Below are positions 6,121-13,285 of a stretch of 13,285 nt of DNA, one piece after another. Within the stretch, counting starts at the first letter, position 1, and each line of letters begins with the position of its first letter. The translations under genes were made by a program, and so were the position numbers. Location of the stretch: NCBI GenBank assembly GCA_035457545.1, contig DATIBM010000387.1, positions 1 to 13,285 on the forward strand. Reading direction: 5' to 3'. Under the pieces are notes generated by a model. That model did not search any database and was not told the DNA's origin. It saw only the letters and a program-made list of their open reading frames with translations. Source of the DNA: Nitrospira_G sp035457545. GTDB lineage: Bacteria; Nitrospirota; Nitrospiria; Nitrospirales; Nitrospiraceae.

Positions 6121-6915
6121 TTACAATACCTTCAGCGCCTGCTCGACCAGGGGTGGTGTGACGCAATCCACCGCGTCCAGAGATCCGAGCAACAAACAGA
6201 GATCGCAGATGGAGTTGATCACGCGGCACACGCCCCCGGACTGCCGGTGTATCTCGGCCTGGGCATCCTTGGAGAACAGGTCGCGGGGCGTTCCCGCAGA
6301 TCGGAGTCTGGCGGTGATATAGGCCCGCGTCTCCTCTTGGTCGAACGGCAGCAGGTGGCAGCGCAGCGCGATGCGTTGATCCAGTTGCAGGATGCCGCAC
6401 ACCCGGTCGGCCAATTCCGGTTGGCCCATCAGCAGCAGCGTCACGAGACATTGATGGTTCAACTGAAAGTTGAGCAGGAGCCGCAGTTCTTCGAAAATGC
6501 GATCTTCCGCGATGCTTTGGGCTTCATCAATGATCAACACGGTGGTCAAACCTTGTTGATGGTTCTGGAGGAACCGGTCATGCAGTCGGTGCATCAGTTC
6601 CCGCTTGCTGCCTTCAGGACTCAGCCCGAACTGGTACGCAATCTCCGCCAGAAATTCCACGAGGGGCAGTGCCGGGTTGGTCACGAGCGCCATATCGTAG
6701 CGGGACGGATGAAGGGCGAGGACGAGCGCCCGGCTCAGCAGGGTTTTCCCCGATCCGATGGCGCCCGTCAACAACAGGGCTCCCTTTCGCGCCTCGATTC
6801 CATAGAGCATGCGCTGGCGGGCGGTCTCGTGCTTCGTGGATGGGAAGTAAAACCGCGGATCGGGAACATTGTCGAACGGTCGAGCCTGCAAGCCCCAGAA
6901 CTGCTCATAGGCCAT
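6121..6915 (-). CDS. ExeA/GspA-type AAA ATPase
   Basis: P-loop ATPase of 264 residues. The N-terminus (FWGLQARPFDNVPDPRFYFP) is the hallmark opening of the ExeA/GspA family. Walker A is GAIGSGKT (51-58) and Walker B is VLIIDEAQ (126-133). Sensor 1 falls around LLMGQPEL (161-168), an Arg finger candidate is Arg181 in DQRI, and a sensor-2-like stretch is GVCRVINSICD (228-238). ExeA normally has an extra periplasmic peptidoglycan-binding half; this version stops after the ATPase domain with no transmembrane helix, so it is cytosolic. Relatives help assemble type II secretion or pilus machinery, or serve as TniB-like ATPases in transposons; no transposase is nearby. GAGG precedes the ATG. It sits 11 bases before the HD-GYP gene and 104 after the pseudo-HPt gene. 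Confidence 0.9.
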   Translation of the reverse strand: MAYEQFWGLQARPFDNVPDPRFYFPSTKHETARQRMLYGIEARKGALLLTGAIGSGKTLLSRALVLALHPSRYDMALVTNPALPLVEFLAEIAYQFGLSPEGSKRELMHRLHDRFLQNHQQGLTTVLIIDEAQSIAEDRIFEELRLLLNFQLNHQCLVTLLLMGQPELADRVCGILQLDQRIALRCHLLPFDQEETRAYITARLRSAGTPRDLFSKDAQAEIHRQSGGVCRVINSICDLCLLLGSLDAVDCVTPPLVEQALKVL

Positions 6916-7019
6916 CGGGTTGCCTCAGTGCCTGACGGTCGCCGCTTGTCTTGTCCGCGTGGTTCGGTGCGGTCCGACAGGACGGAAGGCCAAGGATTTC
7001 ATATGCGAAAAGACCGTGA

Positions 7020-7958
7020 TTAGGCCGCGAGGAGTTCGACGATCGCCGTTCGTTCCACTCGCTCGGCTTCGAGCCATGCCTGGGCGGTTGCTCCCATGGC
7101 GGCCAGTCGAGTCTCCACCGCTCCGAACCGCTGGGCGGATATCGCCAACCGACGCTCGGTCACAATCTTGATGAACGAGGACAGCCCCTGAAAGAAATGC
7201 AGCAATGGCATGGCGTCGCGTTGCCGTGCTTGATCCATAAGTTGATCCACCGTCTGGAGACATTCCGTCGCCTGATCAGGAGGACGGCTTGAGGCCGGCT
7301 GGCGGGACATGGATTGCAAGGCCGCCACGGCTGCACTCAAGGATGGAAGCGCGGACTGCACCCGGCGGACAAAATCGTCATGATCGCGACAGACCTGGTC
7401 CACTTGCGCGATGATGGTCGGCGGATCCACTTGGGAGCATCCCCGCTCCAGGTCCTGCTGCACTAGTCGGATCACGCGGTCGATTACGGAACGGGCGGCA
7501 GACGCTGTGCGCAGCTGCGCCCGGCGCAGTGTGTGAAGCGCGTGCAGCAACTCTTTGGCGTGGCGGAGGCCCGGCTTCTGCGCTTCAAAGGTGACGGTCG
7601 CCGGGATGCCGGTATTGGACGCCACCAGTCCCGTGATGTTGGCGAGCGAGTCGCGCAGGTTGGCGAGCGTCTCGCTGGCGCCCATCGAGTCCGCTCCGCG
7701 GAGCTGCTCCAGCAACGGCAGCAGGCTGAACACCAGTTCCTGGATGGCCGGAAGGTCGACCGTCGCGGCGGACCCGCCCAAACTGGTAATTCCGCGGGAG
7801 ATGACGTCCAAGGCATCGGACTTCACGGAGGGATCCAGGGAAGCTTGGAAGCGGGCGAGCGCCTGTTGAATCTGCGCGAGCCACTCGTAGGCCTCGGCGG
7901 CGAAGAGTTCAAGGAGTTCGCGCTGAAACTCATCGCCTGCGACCGCCGGTTCTGCCAT
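7020..7958 (-). CDS. Protein with degenerate HPt-like domain
   Basis: A 312-residue, mostly helical protein. Residues 10-88 look like a CheA-type HPt domain (DEFQRELLELFAAEAYEWLAQI, then SAATVDLPAIQEL). The usual HTLKGSAATV core reads TSLGGSAATV (58-67): the phosphorylated His is Thr58 and the following Lys is Gly61. Phosphotransfer through this site is therefore not expected. Residues 130-312 form several further helices with no motif I recognise. A structural or docking role with CheA or a receiver is possible. ATG at 7958 is chosen because it begins just before the domain and clears the upstream receiver gene, whose stop is 31 bases away. A longer frame from 8033 would overlap that gene. 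No clear Shine-Dalgarno is seen. Confidence 0.75.
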   Translation of the reverse strand: MAEPAVAGDEFQRELLELFAAEAYEWLAQIQQALARFQASLDPSVKSDALDVISRGITSLGGSAATVDLPAIQELVFSLLPLLEQLRGADSMGASETLANLRDSLANITGLVASNTGIPATVTFEAQKPGLRHAKELLHALHTLRRAQLRTASAARSVIDRVIRLVQQDLERGCSQVDPPTIIAQVDQVCRDHDDFVRRVQSALPSLSAAVAALQSMSRQPASSRPPDQATECLQTVDQLMDQARQRDAMPLLHFFQGLSSFIKIVTERRLAISAQRFGAVETRLAAMGATAQAWLEAERVERTAIVELLAA

Positions 7959-7989
7959 GGTTAGAGAGGGGATGTCACAGGGTTGCCGG

Positions 7990-9477
7990 TTATCGACCGG
8001 GGCCGCTCCCCAGTTTTGATGCGAGCCCCGCAATTTCTCCGAGCTTCCGGGCCATGTCTTCCAAGCGCTTGGCGGATTGCTCGGCGGCGTGTTCTGCCTC
8101 GCCGATGCGGCGGGTGAGCGCGTCGTTGCGTTCCCGCTCCGCGGCCAGCGCGCGTTCGAGGTCGGGAAGCCGATCCGCCTTGGGCTTTATTTCCGCGAGG
8201 TCCGCGGCCAATTGCTCCGCGCGTTCCCGGACCGTCGCCAGCGCCTGTTCCAGCTCCGGCACGCGGGCGGCCTGGGGTTTCGCGTTGGCGAGATCTGCAT
8301 CCACCTGCTCGATGTGCTGCCGAGCGTCCGCCAAGGCGGCGTGGGCGGCGCGCAGTTGATCTCGGAGCTGTGTCGCTTCGTTCGTCCGCATGCCGAGTTC
8401 GGCTTCGGCTGCGGCGCACTGTTTGCGCAGGCTGTCGCGTTCGGCGCCGGCCTCCTGCAGGTCGGATTCGACTTCCGCCAGGCGTGTCGCTTTCTGTTCG
8501 AGCTCGGTCATCTGCTTGACCAGCTCGGCCTGTGCGGCCCGTTCGGCCTCCAGCGTCGCTTCGAGTTCCTGTACTTTTTGTGCGGTCTCTCGCGCTCCGG
8601 CGAGGGCCTGGGTCAGTTCCGCCACCCGGGCCCGGTGTTCTTCGAGGGCCTGTGCGATCTCCCGGGCATGCTGCGCTTCCGATTGAGCCGCCGCTTGCGC
8701 TTCCGACAACGCGGTCGTCAGTTGAGCGATTCGTTCGCGCTCGGTCGCCAGCGCCACCTCGGCTTCCTGCCCTCGCTTGGCCTCCAATTCTAAATCGGAC
8801 GCGCGTTGCATCAATTGTGCGACATGGTCACGCTCGGCGCGCAGCTGGTTTTCCAGTGAGCCGGCTTGCGTCTGTTGACGTTTGGCTTCCTCCAGTTCGT
8901 GGGCCAATGTGGAGGAACGCGCCCGTTCTTGAGCGAGTTCGTGTTCGATTTCTTTCAGGCGGCTGGCCGCCAGACGATAAGAGTCCAACTCATGGTCCGC
9001 AATGTGCTGGGCCGGTGCCGCAGACGCGGCTCGTGCCGAATCTGTCAGTTTGAGAGCGGCGGGCGCAGACGGGGGTGCCGGAGCCGGAGCAGGCGGGGGT
9101 TCGGCCGGCTGGCGTTTGTGCAGGAGCGCGGAGACACGGTCCTGGAGCGAAGTCCCTTGAAACGGCTTCTTGAGCACGCCGTCCGCGCGACAGGATTCCG
9201 CCTGCTTCGTGACGTCATCATTGACGATGCCGGAAATCAGAAGGACGGGAATAGTCGCAAACTTGGAGTGCGAGCGGACATAGCCGCAGACTTCATAGCC
9301 GCTCTTGTCGGGCATGATGACGTCGGACACCACGATGTCCGGCGGGTCATGCTCCAGCAACGTGATGGCCTCCTCGGCGTTGGCGGCCAGGGTGACATTT
9401 AGCCCAGCCTCCTTCAGCAGGCGTTCCGCCACCTTGCGTACCGCGATGCTGTCGTCCGCAACTAGAACACGCGGCAT
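7990..9477 (-). CDS. Receiver domain plus long coiled-coil protein (FrzS/AglZ-like architecture)
   Basis: A 495-residue protein. Residues 1-120 are a complete receiver: acidic pair Asp8-Asp9, phospho-acceptor Asp52 in VVSDVIMP, Ser82 and Lys104 in KKPF. A Pro/Ala linker follows (124-142). From about 165 to 480 there is a nearly unbroken coiled coil rich in Ala, Glu, Gln, Leu and Arg. The end (SKLGSGPGR) is short and flexible. FrzS and AglZ of Myxococcus share the receiver plus coiled-coil layout and act in cell polarity and surface motility, but their receivers are degenerate while this one keeps all key residues. The CheA receiver system upstream is the likely phosphate source. GGGAGA lies upstream of ATG 9477. 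The cheW-like gene is 28 bases upstream and the pseudo-HPt gene 31 downstream. Confidence 0.9.
   Translation of the reverse strand: MPRVLVADDSIAVRKVAERLLKEAGLNVTLAANAEEAITLLEHDPPDIVVSDVIMPDKSGYEVCGYVRSHSKFATIPVLLISGIVNDDVTKQAESCRADGVLKKPFQGTSLQDRVSALLHKRQPAEPPPAPAPAPPSAPAALKLTDSARAASAAPAQHIADHELDSYRLAASRLKEIEHELAQERARSSTLAHELEEAKRQQTQAGSLENQLRAERDHVAQLMQRASDLELEAKRGQEAEVALATERERIAQLTTALSEAQAAAQSEAQHAREIAQALEEHRARVAELTQALAGARETAQKVQELEATLEAERAAQAELVKQMTELEQKATRLAEVESDLQEAGAERDSLRKQCAAAEAELGMRTNEATQLRDQLRAAHAALADARQHIEQVDADLANAKPQAARVPELEQALATVRERAEQLAADLAEIKPKADRLPDLERALAAERERNDALTRRIGEAEHAAEQSAKRLEDMARKLGEIAGLASKLGSGPGR
8110..8295 (-). repeat. Two 31-residue repeats within the coiled coil
   Basis: Residues 395-425 and 426-456 of the receiver/coiled-coil protein align without gaps at 17 of 31 positions. 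Both carry the pattern DLA..KP.A.R.P.LE.ALA..RER. The period of 31 is not a multiple of seven and each unit contains two Pro, so the rod probably has regular kinks or skips here. Earlier parts of the coil show related ELE.AL-type segments with weaker likeness. Confidence 0.6.
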
Positions 9478-9505
9478 AGGGTTCTCCCTGGTATGGGGCG
9501 TGAGG

Positions 9506-9970
9506 TCATGCGGTCACACTCTCCTGTGTCGTCCCAAGCGTCCGAAGCGACAGCATCGGGACCTCGGTGTGGGCCAGTCGACAAACCTGCTTCACCCCGG
9601 GATAGAGTCCGGACGCAGGCCGAATCATATCAGCCCCGACCGTTTCCAGCGAAGGAATTTCAGAATCAATCCGGACAATCAGCGGACCCAGCGCATGCTT
9701 GACCAAGAGGGCCAAGGGAGCCGAGTCCCGAATTGAGAGGGAAAGCTGCCCGGCCAAGTCATAGACGGGCAGGACTTCATCGTGCCGGCGGGCGACGGCG
9801 GTGAGGAATCGCGAGGAGCTGGGAACCGGCATCGTCGTCGGCCAAGGTTGGACCCCGCCGACCTCCTCCGCCCGGGCGGCGAAGGTGTGCCCTCCGATCC
9901 GGAACACCAGGAGTTGGACGGCAGCGGCGACCGTAACGGGCTTGCCCGATGGCTGGGTATGTTTGAGCAT
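9506..9970 (-). CDS. CheW-like adaptor protein (first of two)
   Basis: A 154-residue CheW-domain protein. CheW links chemoreceptors to CheA in membrane-associated arrays. The domain opens with VQLLVFRIGGHTFAARAEEVGGV and shows the expected beta-barrel pattern: a central LPVYDLAGQLSL and an APLALLVKHALGPLIVRID strand pair. It is near usual CheW length (about 150-165). ATG at 9970 is chosen. A TTG at 9988 could add six residues but lies just after an in-frame stop and has no ribosome site; the ATG also lacks a clear one. The loop around residues 43-50 (WPTTMPVP) matches the receptor/CheA contact region in position. It lies in the middle of the run, 28 bases from the receiver gene. Confidence 0.8.
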   Translation of the reverse strand: MLKHTQPSGKPVTVAAAVQLLVFRIGGHTFAARAEEVGGVQPWPTTMPVPSSSRFLTAVARRHDEVLPVYDLAGQLSLSIRDSAPLALLVKHALGPLIVRIDSEIPSLETVGADMIRPASGLYPGVKQVCRLAHTEVPMLSLRTLGTTQESVTA

Positions 9971-10059
9971 ATTTCGACCGCACGTCAACGGTCATGGATG
10001 CCGGCGCAGGAGCACGCACGGCTTCATTGTCCGTGGCATCGCGCCCAACAACGCCCGGC

Positions 10060-10536
10060 CTACGATCCGACCGCATTGGCAAGCCGCCGGCCTGCCTGGT
10101 CCTCTTGAACAAGCCAGTCGGGGTTGACCAGAAGGGCGACCGCGTCGTGGAACAGAAACAACCCGCGGAACCACACCCGTTCCTCGCCGCTGAAAAGACG
10201 GGGCAACGGCAGAATGTGTTCACGACGGATATCGGTCAATCCGATGACCTGATCCACCGGGCTGGCGCAACGCCAGCGATCCCGGCTACAGAGCACGATT
10301 CGGGTCTCAGGGGTCGGTCGTGGGGCGGGCAACCGGAATCGCATGGCCAAATTCATCGGCGTATAGCGCTCCCCGAGCAGGACGATCTCCCGTTTGGGGT
10401 CACACTCCCGTTCGGTGAACACGCCGCGAACGCTTTCCGCCCAAATGGCCAGATACGTGCGATGAAGGCGAACGACCAAAAAGCGCGCGGTTTGGGAATC
10501 GGCGGTCGGAGCGGTCACACGTTGGCGAAAGGCCAT
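10060..10536 (-). CDS. CheW-like adaptor protein (second, divergent)
   Basis: A 158-residue protein with a CheW-like domain from about residue 17. It opens with ARFLVVRLHRTYLAIWAESVRGVF, continues with GERYTPMNLAMRF (the I.V.DL equivalent), and RIVLCSRDRW and FHDAVALLVNPDWLV later. It differs strongly from the other CheW-like protein, so the two are not a recent duplication and may contact different partners, for example receptor and CheA, or two receptors. The start is 33 bases after the CheA stop. No ribosome site is seen, and the gap carries a GC-rich alternating GCGCGCGC tract. Confidence in the CheW call is lower because many consensus positions are changed. Confidence 0.72.
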   Translation of the reverse strand: MAFRQRVTAPTADSQTARFLVVRLHRTYLAIWAESVRGVFTERECDPKREIVLLGERYTPMNLAMRFRLPAPRPTPETRIVLCSRDRWRCASPVDQVIGLTDIRREHILPLPRLFSGEERVWFRGLFLFHDAVALLVNPDWLVQEDQAGRRLANAVGS

Positions 10537-10569
10537 GCAGTTTGCGCGCGCGCCGGGCGCCCGCCTCCG

Positions 10570-13285
10570 TTAAGTCCGCGTCGAGTGCGGCAGTTGCAAC
10601 CAGCGCTCGACCTCAGCGATCAGCGCCCGTTCTTCAACGGGCTTGGCGATATACCCGCTGGCGCCGATGTTCAGCGCCAGTTGGCGATGCTTGTCGCCGG
10701 CTCTGGTCGTCATCACCACGATCGGGAGCGTCTGGGATTGAGCCCGACCTCGAAGCGCTTGGATCACTTCGTATCCGTTGAGTTTCGGCATCTCTAAATC
10801 GGTAATAACCAGGCGATAGCGGTTGGCGGCGGCCTTGCGCAGGCCGTCCTCCCCGTCTACCGCGGTATCGACGGCGTAGCCGGCATTCTCCAACATGCGA
10901 GCGACGAACTTGCGGATGCTGAGCGAATCGTCGATCAAGAGAATGGAAGGACCGGTGGAGGACTCTTCCTGGGCAGCCGCACCGGAGGGCGAGCCCTGGT
11001 CGCTTAGTTGAGGCGGGTCGGCCGTCTCTACAGCGGAGAGCGCGGCGATTCGGTCCCCTTGCCCGAGTCTGGTGACATCGACGACCAAGATCACACGGCC
11101 TTCGGGGTCGATCGAGGCGCCTCCAAAACTGGATCGTTCGAGAACCTTGAGCGAACCGAGTGATTTGACGACGATCTCCTGTCGGCCCAACAACTCATCG
11201 ACAGCCAGACCGAGCGAGCCGGTGGGCGCCCTGACAATGACGATCGGCGACAGCTCCGGCACCTCCGCGGGAATGCCGCTCAAGGCGTGGGTCAGCGATT
11301 GGACGGGAATGGCCTCATTGCCGGCGTGCAAGACCCAATCCGACGCAATCCGTTGAAGCGCGTTGTCGGTGGGGATGGTGACCTCTCGGACGCTCGGCAG
11401 CGGGATGGCGTACCGTTGGGTGCCGGCCCGCACAATCAAGGCTGTGGCGATCAGCAACGTGAGCGGAAGGCTCAGCGTGAACTTGGTGCCGACTCCTTTC
11501 GCCGTTTCAATATCAACAAAGCCGTTCATGCTCTCAATGACTTTCTTGACGGCATCGAGGCCGACGCCCCGTCCGGCCTGGTCTCCCACCTCGTCGGCCG
11601 TCGAGAAACCGGGCAGAAAAATCAACTTCATGGCCTCTGAATCCGGCATGGTCTTCGCCACCGCGGCAGAAACGAGTCCTTTGGCGACGGCCTTCGCCTT
11701 GATCTTTTCCGTGTCGATCCCCGCTCCGTCGTCTTCGACTTCGATGACCACGGCGTTGCCGCGGTGGGCGGCATGCAGGTAGACGGTTCCGACCGCGGGC
11801 TTGCACTGGGCCACACGGACTCCGGCCGGCTCGATGCCGTGGTAGACCGCGTTGCGGACGAGGTGCACGAGCGGTTCGACCAAACGCTCGACGATGCCGG
11901 TATCCACCTCCGTATGCTCGCCCGACGTGACCAATGTCACTTCTTTTCCGGTGGCGCGGGCCATCTCGCGAACGGCTCGGCGGAAGCGGGTAAACGGGGT
12001 TCCGATCGCCACCATTCGGGCCCGGGCGATCTCGTCCCGCATGCCGAGCGTCAGATGTTGAAGCTGGCTCATGTCCTCGCGCGCTTGGCGGATGGACCCT
12101 GAGAGTTGCGCCATCGCCTCCGTGACATCGGCGGTCACTTCAGAAATGCGCCTGGCCAGGATGTTGAAGTCGTCATACTTATCGAATTCCAACGCGCCGA
12201 AGTCTTGCAGGCCGGGGACGTGAGCGGGACTTGACGGAGAGCCTGCAGAGGGGGTGGCGGTCGGAAGGGTGAAGGAGTGCTTCTCCTCGAAGCTCCTGAC
12301 CGTTTCGAGCATCTTGCCTTTGAATGACTGAACCTGATTCGACAGATGCTCCAGGACGAGCAACCGCTGTTCAAGGCGTCCCCTTCCAATCACCAACTCA
12401 CCAACCAGGTTCAGCAGCCGCTCCAACCGTTCGCGATTGACGCGAATGACATCGTGTCCCTGTGACCCGGAGGACTCTTCCGACTGCTGCGCCTCGCGCG
12501 CATCCTGGGCTGCTGGCGACGCCTGCTCGGCAGGAGGTGAGGGCTGTGCCGGCGCCACCGCTCCCGCGGCGCTAGGGCTCGCGAACGCCTGCAGTTCTTT
12601 GGCGACGGCGCGGAAGCGCTCGCGGACTTGCGGCAACGTCGAAGGATCGCGACGCATGAGGAGCCGGACGACGTCGATCGATCGCAGAATGAGGTCCGTC
12701 ATCCCGGCGAGGAGCCTCATGCGTCCCTCGCGCAACGCGCCCATGAGGTCTTCCACATAATGGACAAGATCGCCAATGCTGGTAAAGCCCACCGTGAGCG
12801 CCGACCCCTTGAGAGTGTGGGCGCTTCGGAACAACTGATGGATCAAGTCCATGCTGTGCGGCGCCTTCTCAAGCTTCAACAGCAAGGCTTCGAGCGCATC
12901 GAGATGTTCCTGGGCTTCGGGAACAAAATAGGAAAGCACTTCTGGGTCGATTACAGGACAGAGGTATTCGGCCGTCAGCTCATCCGGATGATGATGGGCC
13001 GGCTCGGCGAGGCCGCCGGCCTCCGGCGGGGCGACCGTAATGCCGGGAGCCGATATGGGCGTCGAAGCGGAGACCTGCCGTCCGCCGTCGGGCTGCAGGA
13101 CGCTAGCCGGTCGGGATGCCTGAAGTCTCGACAGGAGCGCCGGCACGTCCCGTTGAAGTGAATCAAGCTCTCCGGCGTCTCTGGCGAGAAGCCGGCGGAC
13201 CACGCGCATGGTTTCCGCGGTCAGTTCCAACAAGGACGCGGAAATCGCGCTGCGATCGTCTCGGGTTTCGCCCAACCGCTCTTCG
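10570..13285 (-). CDS. Hybrid CheA histidine kinase with C-terminal receiver, 5' end outside the window
   Basis: Chemosensory kinase of at least 904 residues. The reading frame stays open to the window edge, so a TTG at 13275 is probably not the true start. Numbered from that TTG: HPt (about 110-230) with phosphorylatable His153 in HTLKGSA; a Pro/Ala linker (231-272); dimerization helices (about 275-415) with an extended insert (330-370). The catalytic domain has an N-box HLVRNAVYHG (471-480), G1 DDGAGID (515-521) and G2 GRGVGLDAV (569-577). A CheW-like regulatory domain (about 605-745) follows. The receiver (777-895) has Asp782-Asp783, phospho-acceptor Asp826, Thr856 and Lys878. The layout resembles PilL/ChpA and FrzE, which control type IV pili or gliding. 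The segment RARMVAIGTPFTRFRR supports the pilus-class link. All phosphotransfer residues are present. Confidence 0.93.
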   Translation of the reverse strand, partial: EERLGETRDDRSAISASLLELTAETMRVVRRLLARDAGELDSLQRDVPALLSRLQASRPASVLQPDGGRQVSASTPISAPGITVAPPEAGGLAEPAHHHPDELTAEYLCPVIDPEVLSYFVPEAQEHLDALEALLLKLEKAPHSMDLIHQLFRSAHTLKGSALTVGFTSIGDLVHYVEDLMGALREGRMRLLAGMTDLILRSIDVVRLLMRRDPSTLPQVRERFRAVAKELQAFASPSAAGAVAPAQPSPPAEQASPAAQDAREAQQSEESSGSQGHDVIRVNRERLERLLNLVGELVIGRGRLEQRLLVLEHLSNQVQSFKGKMLETVRSFEEKHSFTLPTATPSAGSPSSPAHVPGLQDFGALEFDKYDDFNILARRISEVTADVTEAMAQLSGSIRQAREDMSQLQHLTLGMRDEIARARMVAIGTPFTRFRRAVREMARATGKEVTLVTSGEHTEVDTGIVERLVEPLVHLVRNAVYHGIEPAGVRVAQCKPAVGTVYLHAAHRGNAVVIEVEDDGAGIDTEKIKAKAVAKGLVSAAVAKTMPDSEAMKLIFLPGFSTADEVGDQAGRGVGLDAVKKVIESMNGFVDIETAKGVGTKFTLSLPLTLLIATALIVRAGTQRYAIPLPSVREVTIPTDNALQRIASDWVLHAGNEAIPVQSLTHALSGIPAEVPELSPIVIVRAPTGSLGLAVDELLGRQEIVVKSLGSLKVLERSSFGGASIDPEGRVILVVDVTRLGQGDRIAALSAVETADPPQLSDQGSPSGAAAQEESSTGPSILLIDDSLSIRKFVARMLENAGYAVDTAVDGEDGLRKAAANRYRLVITDLEMPKLNGYEVIQALRGRAQSQTLPIVVMTTRAGDKHRQLALNIGASGYIAKPVEERALIAEVERWLQLPHSTRT

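Noticed and set aside
6110..6451. Longer HD-GYP reading frame extending to 6451
   Set aside because: The extra N-terminus is a low-quality, Arg/Pro-rich shadow of the ATPase gene in another frame, and a good Shine-Dalgarno precedes ATG 6109.
6121..6915. Transposon TniB ATPase
   Set aside because: No transposase, terminal repeats or target duplication seen nearby, and the N-terminal FWGL..RPF..PDP..FY motif is of ExeA/GspA type.
6916..7019. Internal promoter or terminator in the 104-base gap
   Set aside because: Only 4-base stems and poor -10/-35 matches were found, too weak to list.
7959..8033. Longer start for the pseudo-HPt gene at 8033
   Set aside because: It would overlap the end of the receiver gene and adds residues with no domain meaning. 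ATG 7958 starts just before the HPt-like fold.

Overview
This is a GC-rich (by eye around 60%) bacterial chromosomal window from a Gram-negative organism that makes lipopolysaccharide. The gene styles suggest a Nitrospirota (Nitrospira-like) or similar deep-branching diderm; that placement is an impression from protein style, not a search. No tRNA, rRNA, insertion sequence, phage gene or CRISPR array was seen.

Region A (1-4087, + strand) is an outer-membrane/lipid A block: the 3' end of lptF, lptG, a FabF-type ketoacyl-ACP synthase, an acyl carrier protein with an unusual basic tail, and lpxD. LptF/LptG are the membrane subunits of the LPS exporter. LpxD adds the N-linked hydroxyacyl chain to lipid A from acyl-ACP. 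The KS and ACP between them could feed the pathway, so the order reads as acyl chain supply, lipid A acylation and LPS export.

Region B (4088-5026) holds one - strand gene for an unrecognised four-helix membrane protein, converging on lpxD with an 18-base gap. About 380 non-coding bases follow, with a likely promoter for that gene, a 14-bp perfect palindrome in its predicted leader, a cluster of three DnaA-box-like 9-mers and a second inverted repeat.

Region C (5027-13285, all - strand) is a chemosensory gene cluster. In transcription order it holds: a hybrid CheA with a C-terminal receiver (5' end outside the window), two divergent CheW-like proteins, a receiver plus long coiled-coil protein (FrzS/AglZ-like layout), a protein with an HPt-like domain lacking its phosphorylatable His, an ExeA/GspA-type AAA ATPase, and an HD-GYP protein with substitutions at its metal site. 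Most gaps are 11-89 bases, with one of 104. The CheA resembles the PilL/ChpA/FrzE style, so the cluster may link a sensory array to type IV pili or surface motility, cell polarity and cyclic-di-GMP. No MCP, CheR or CheB lies inside the window; they may be upstream of 13285 or elsewhere.

The most novel part is the combination in region C: an active-looking CheA followed by a pseudo-HPt, a polarity-type receiver/coiled-coil, an ATPase and a possibly degenerate c-di-GMP phosphodiesterase.
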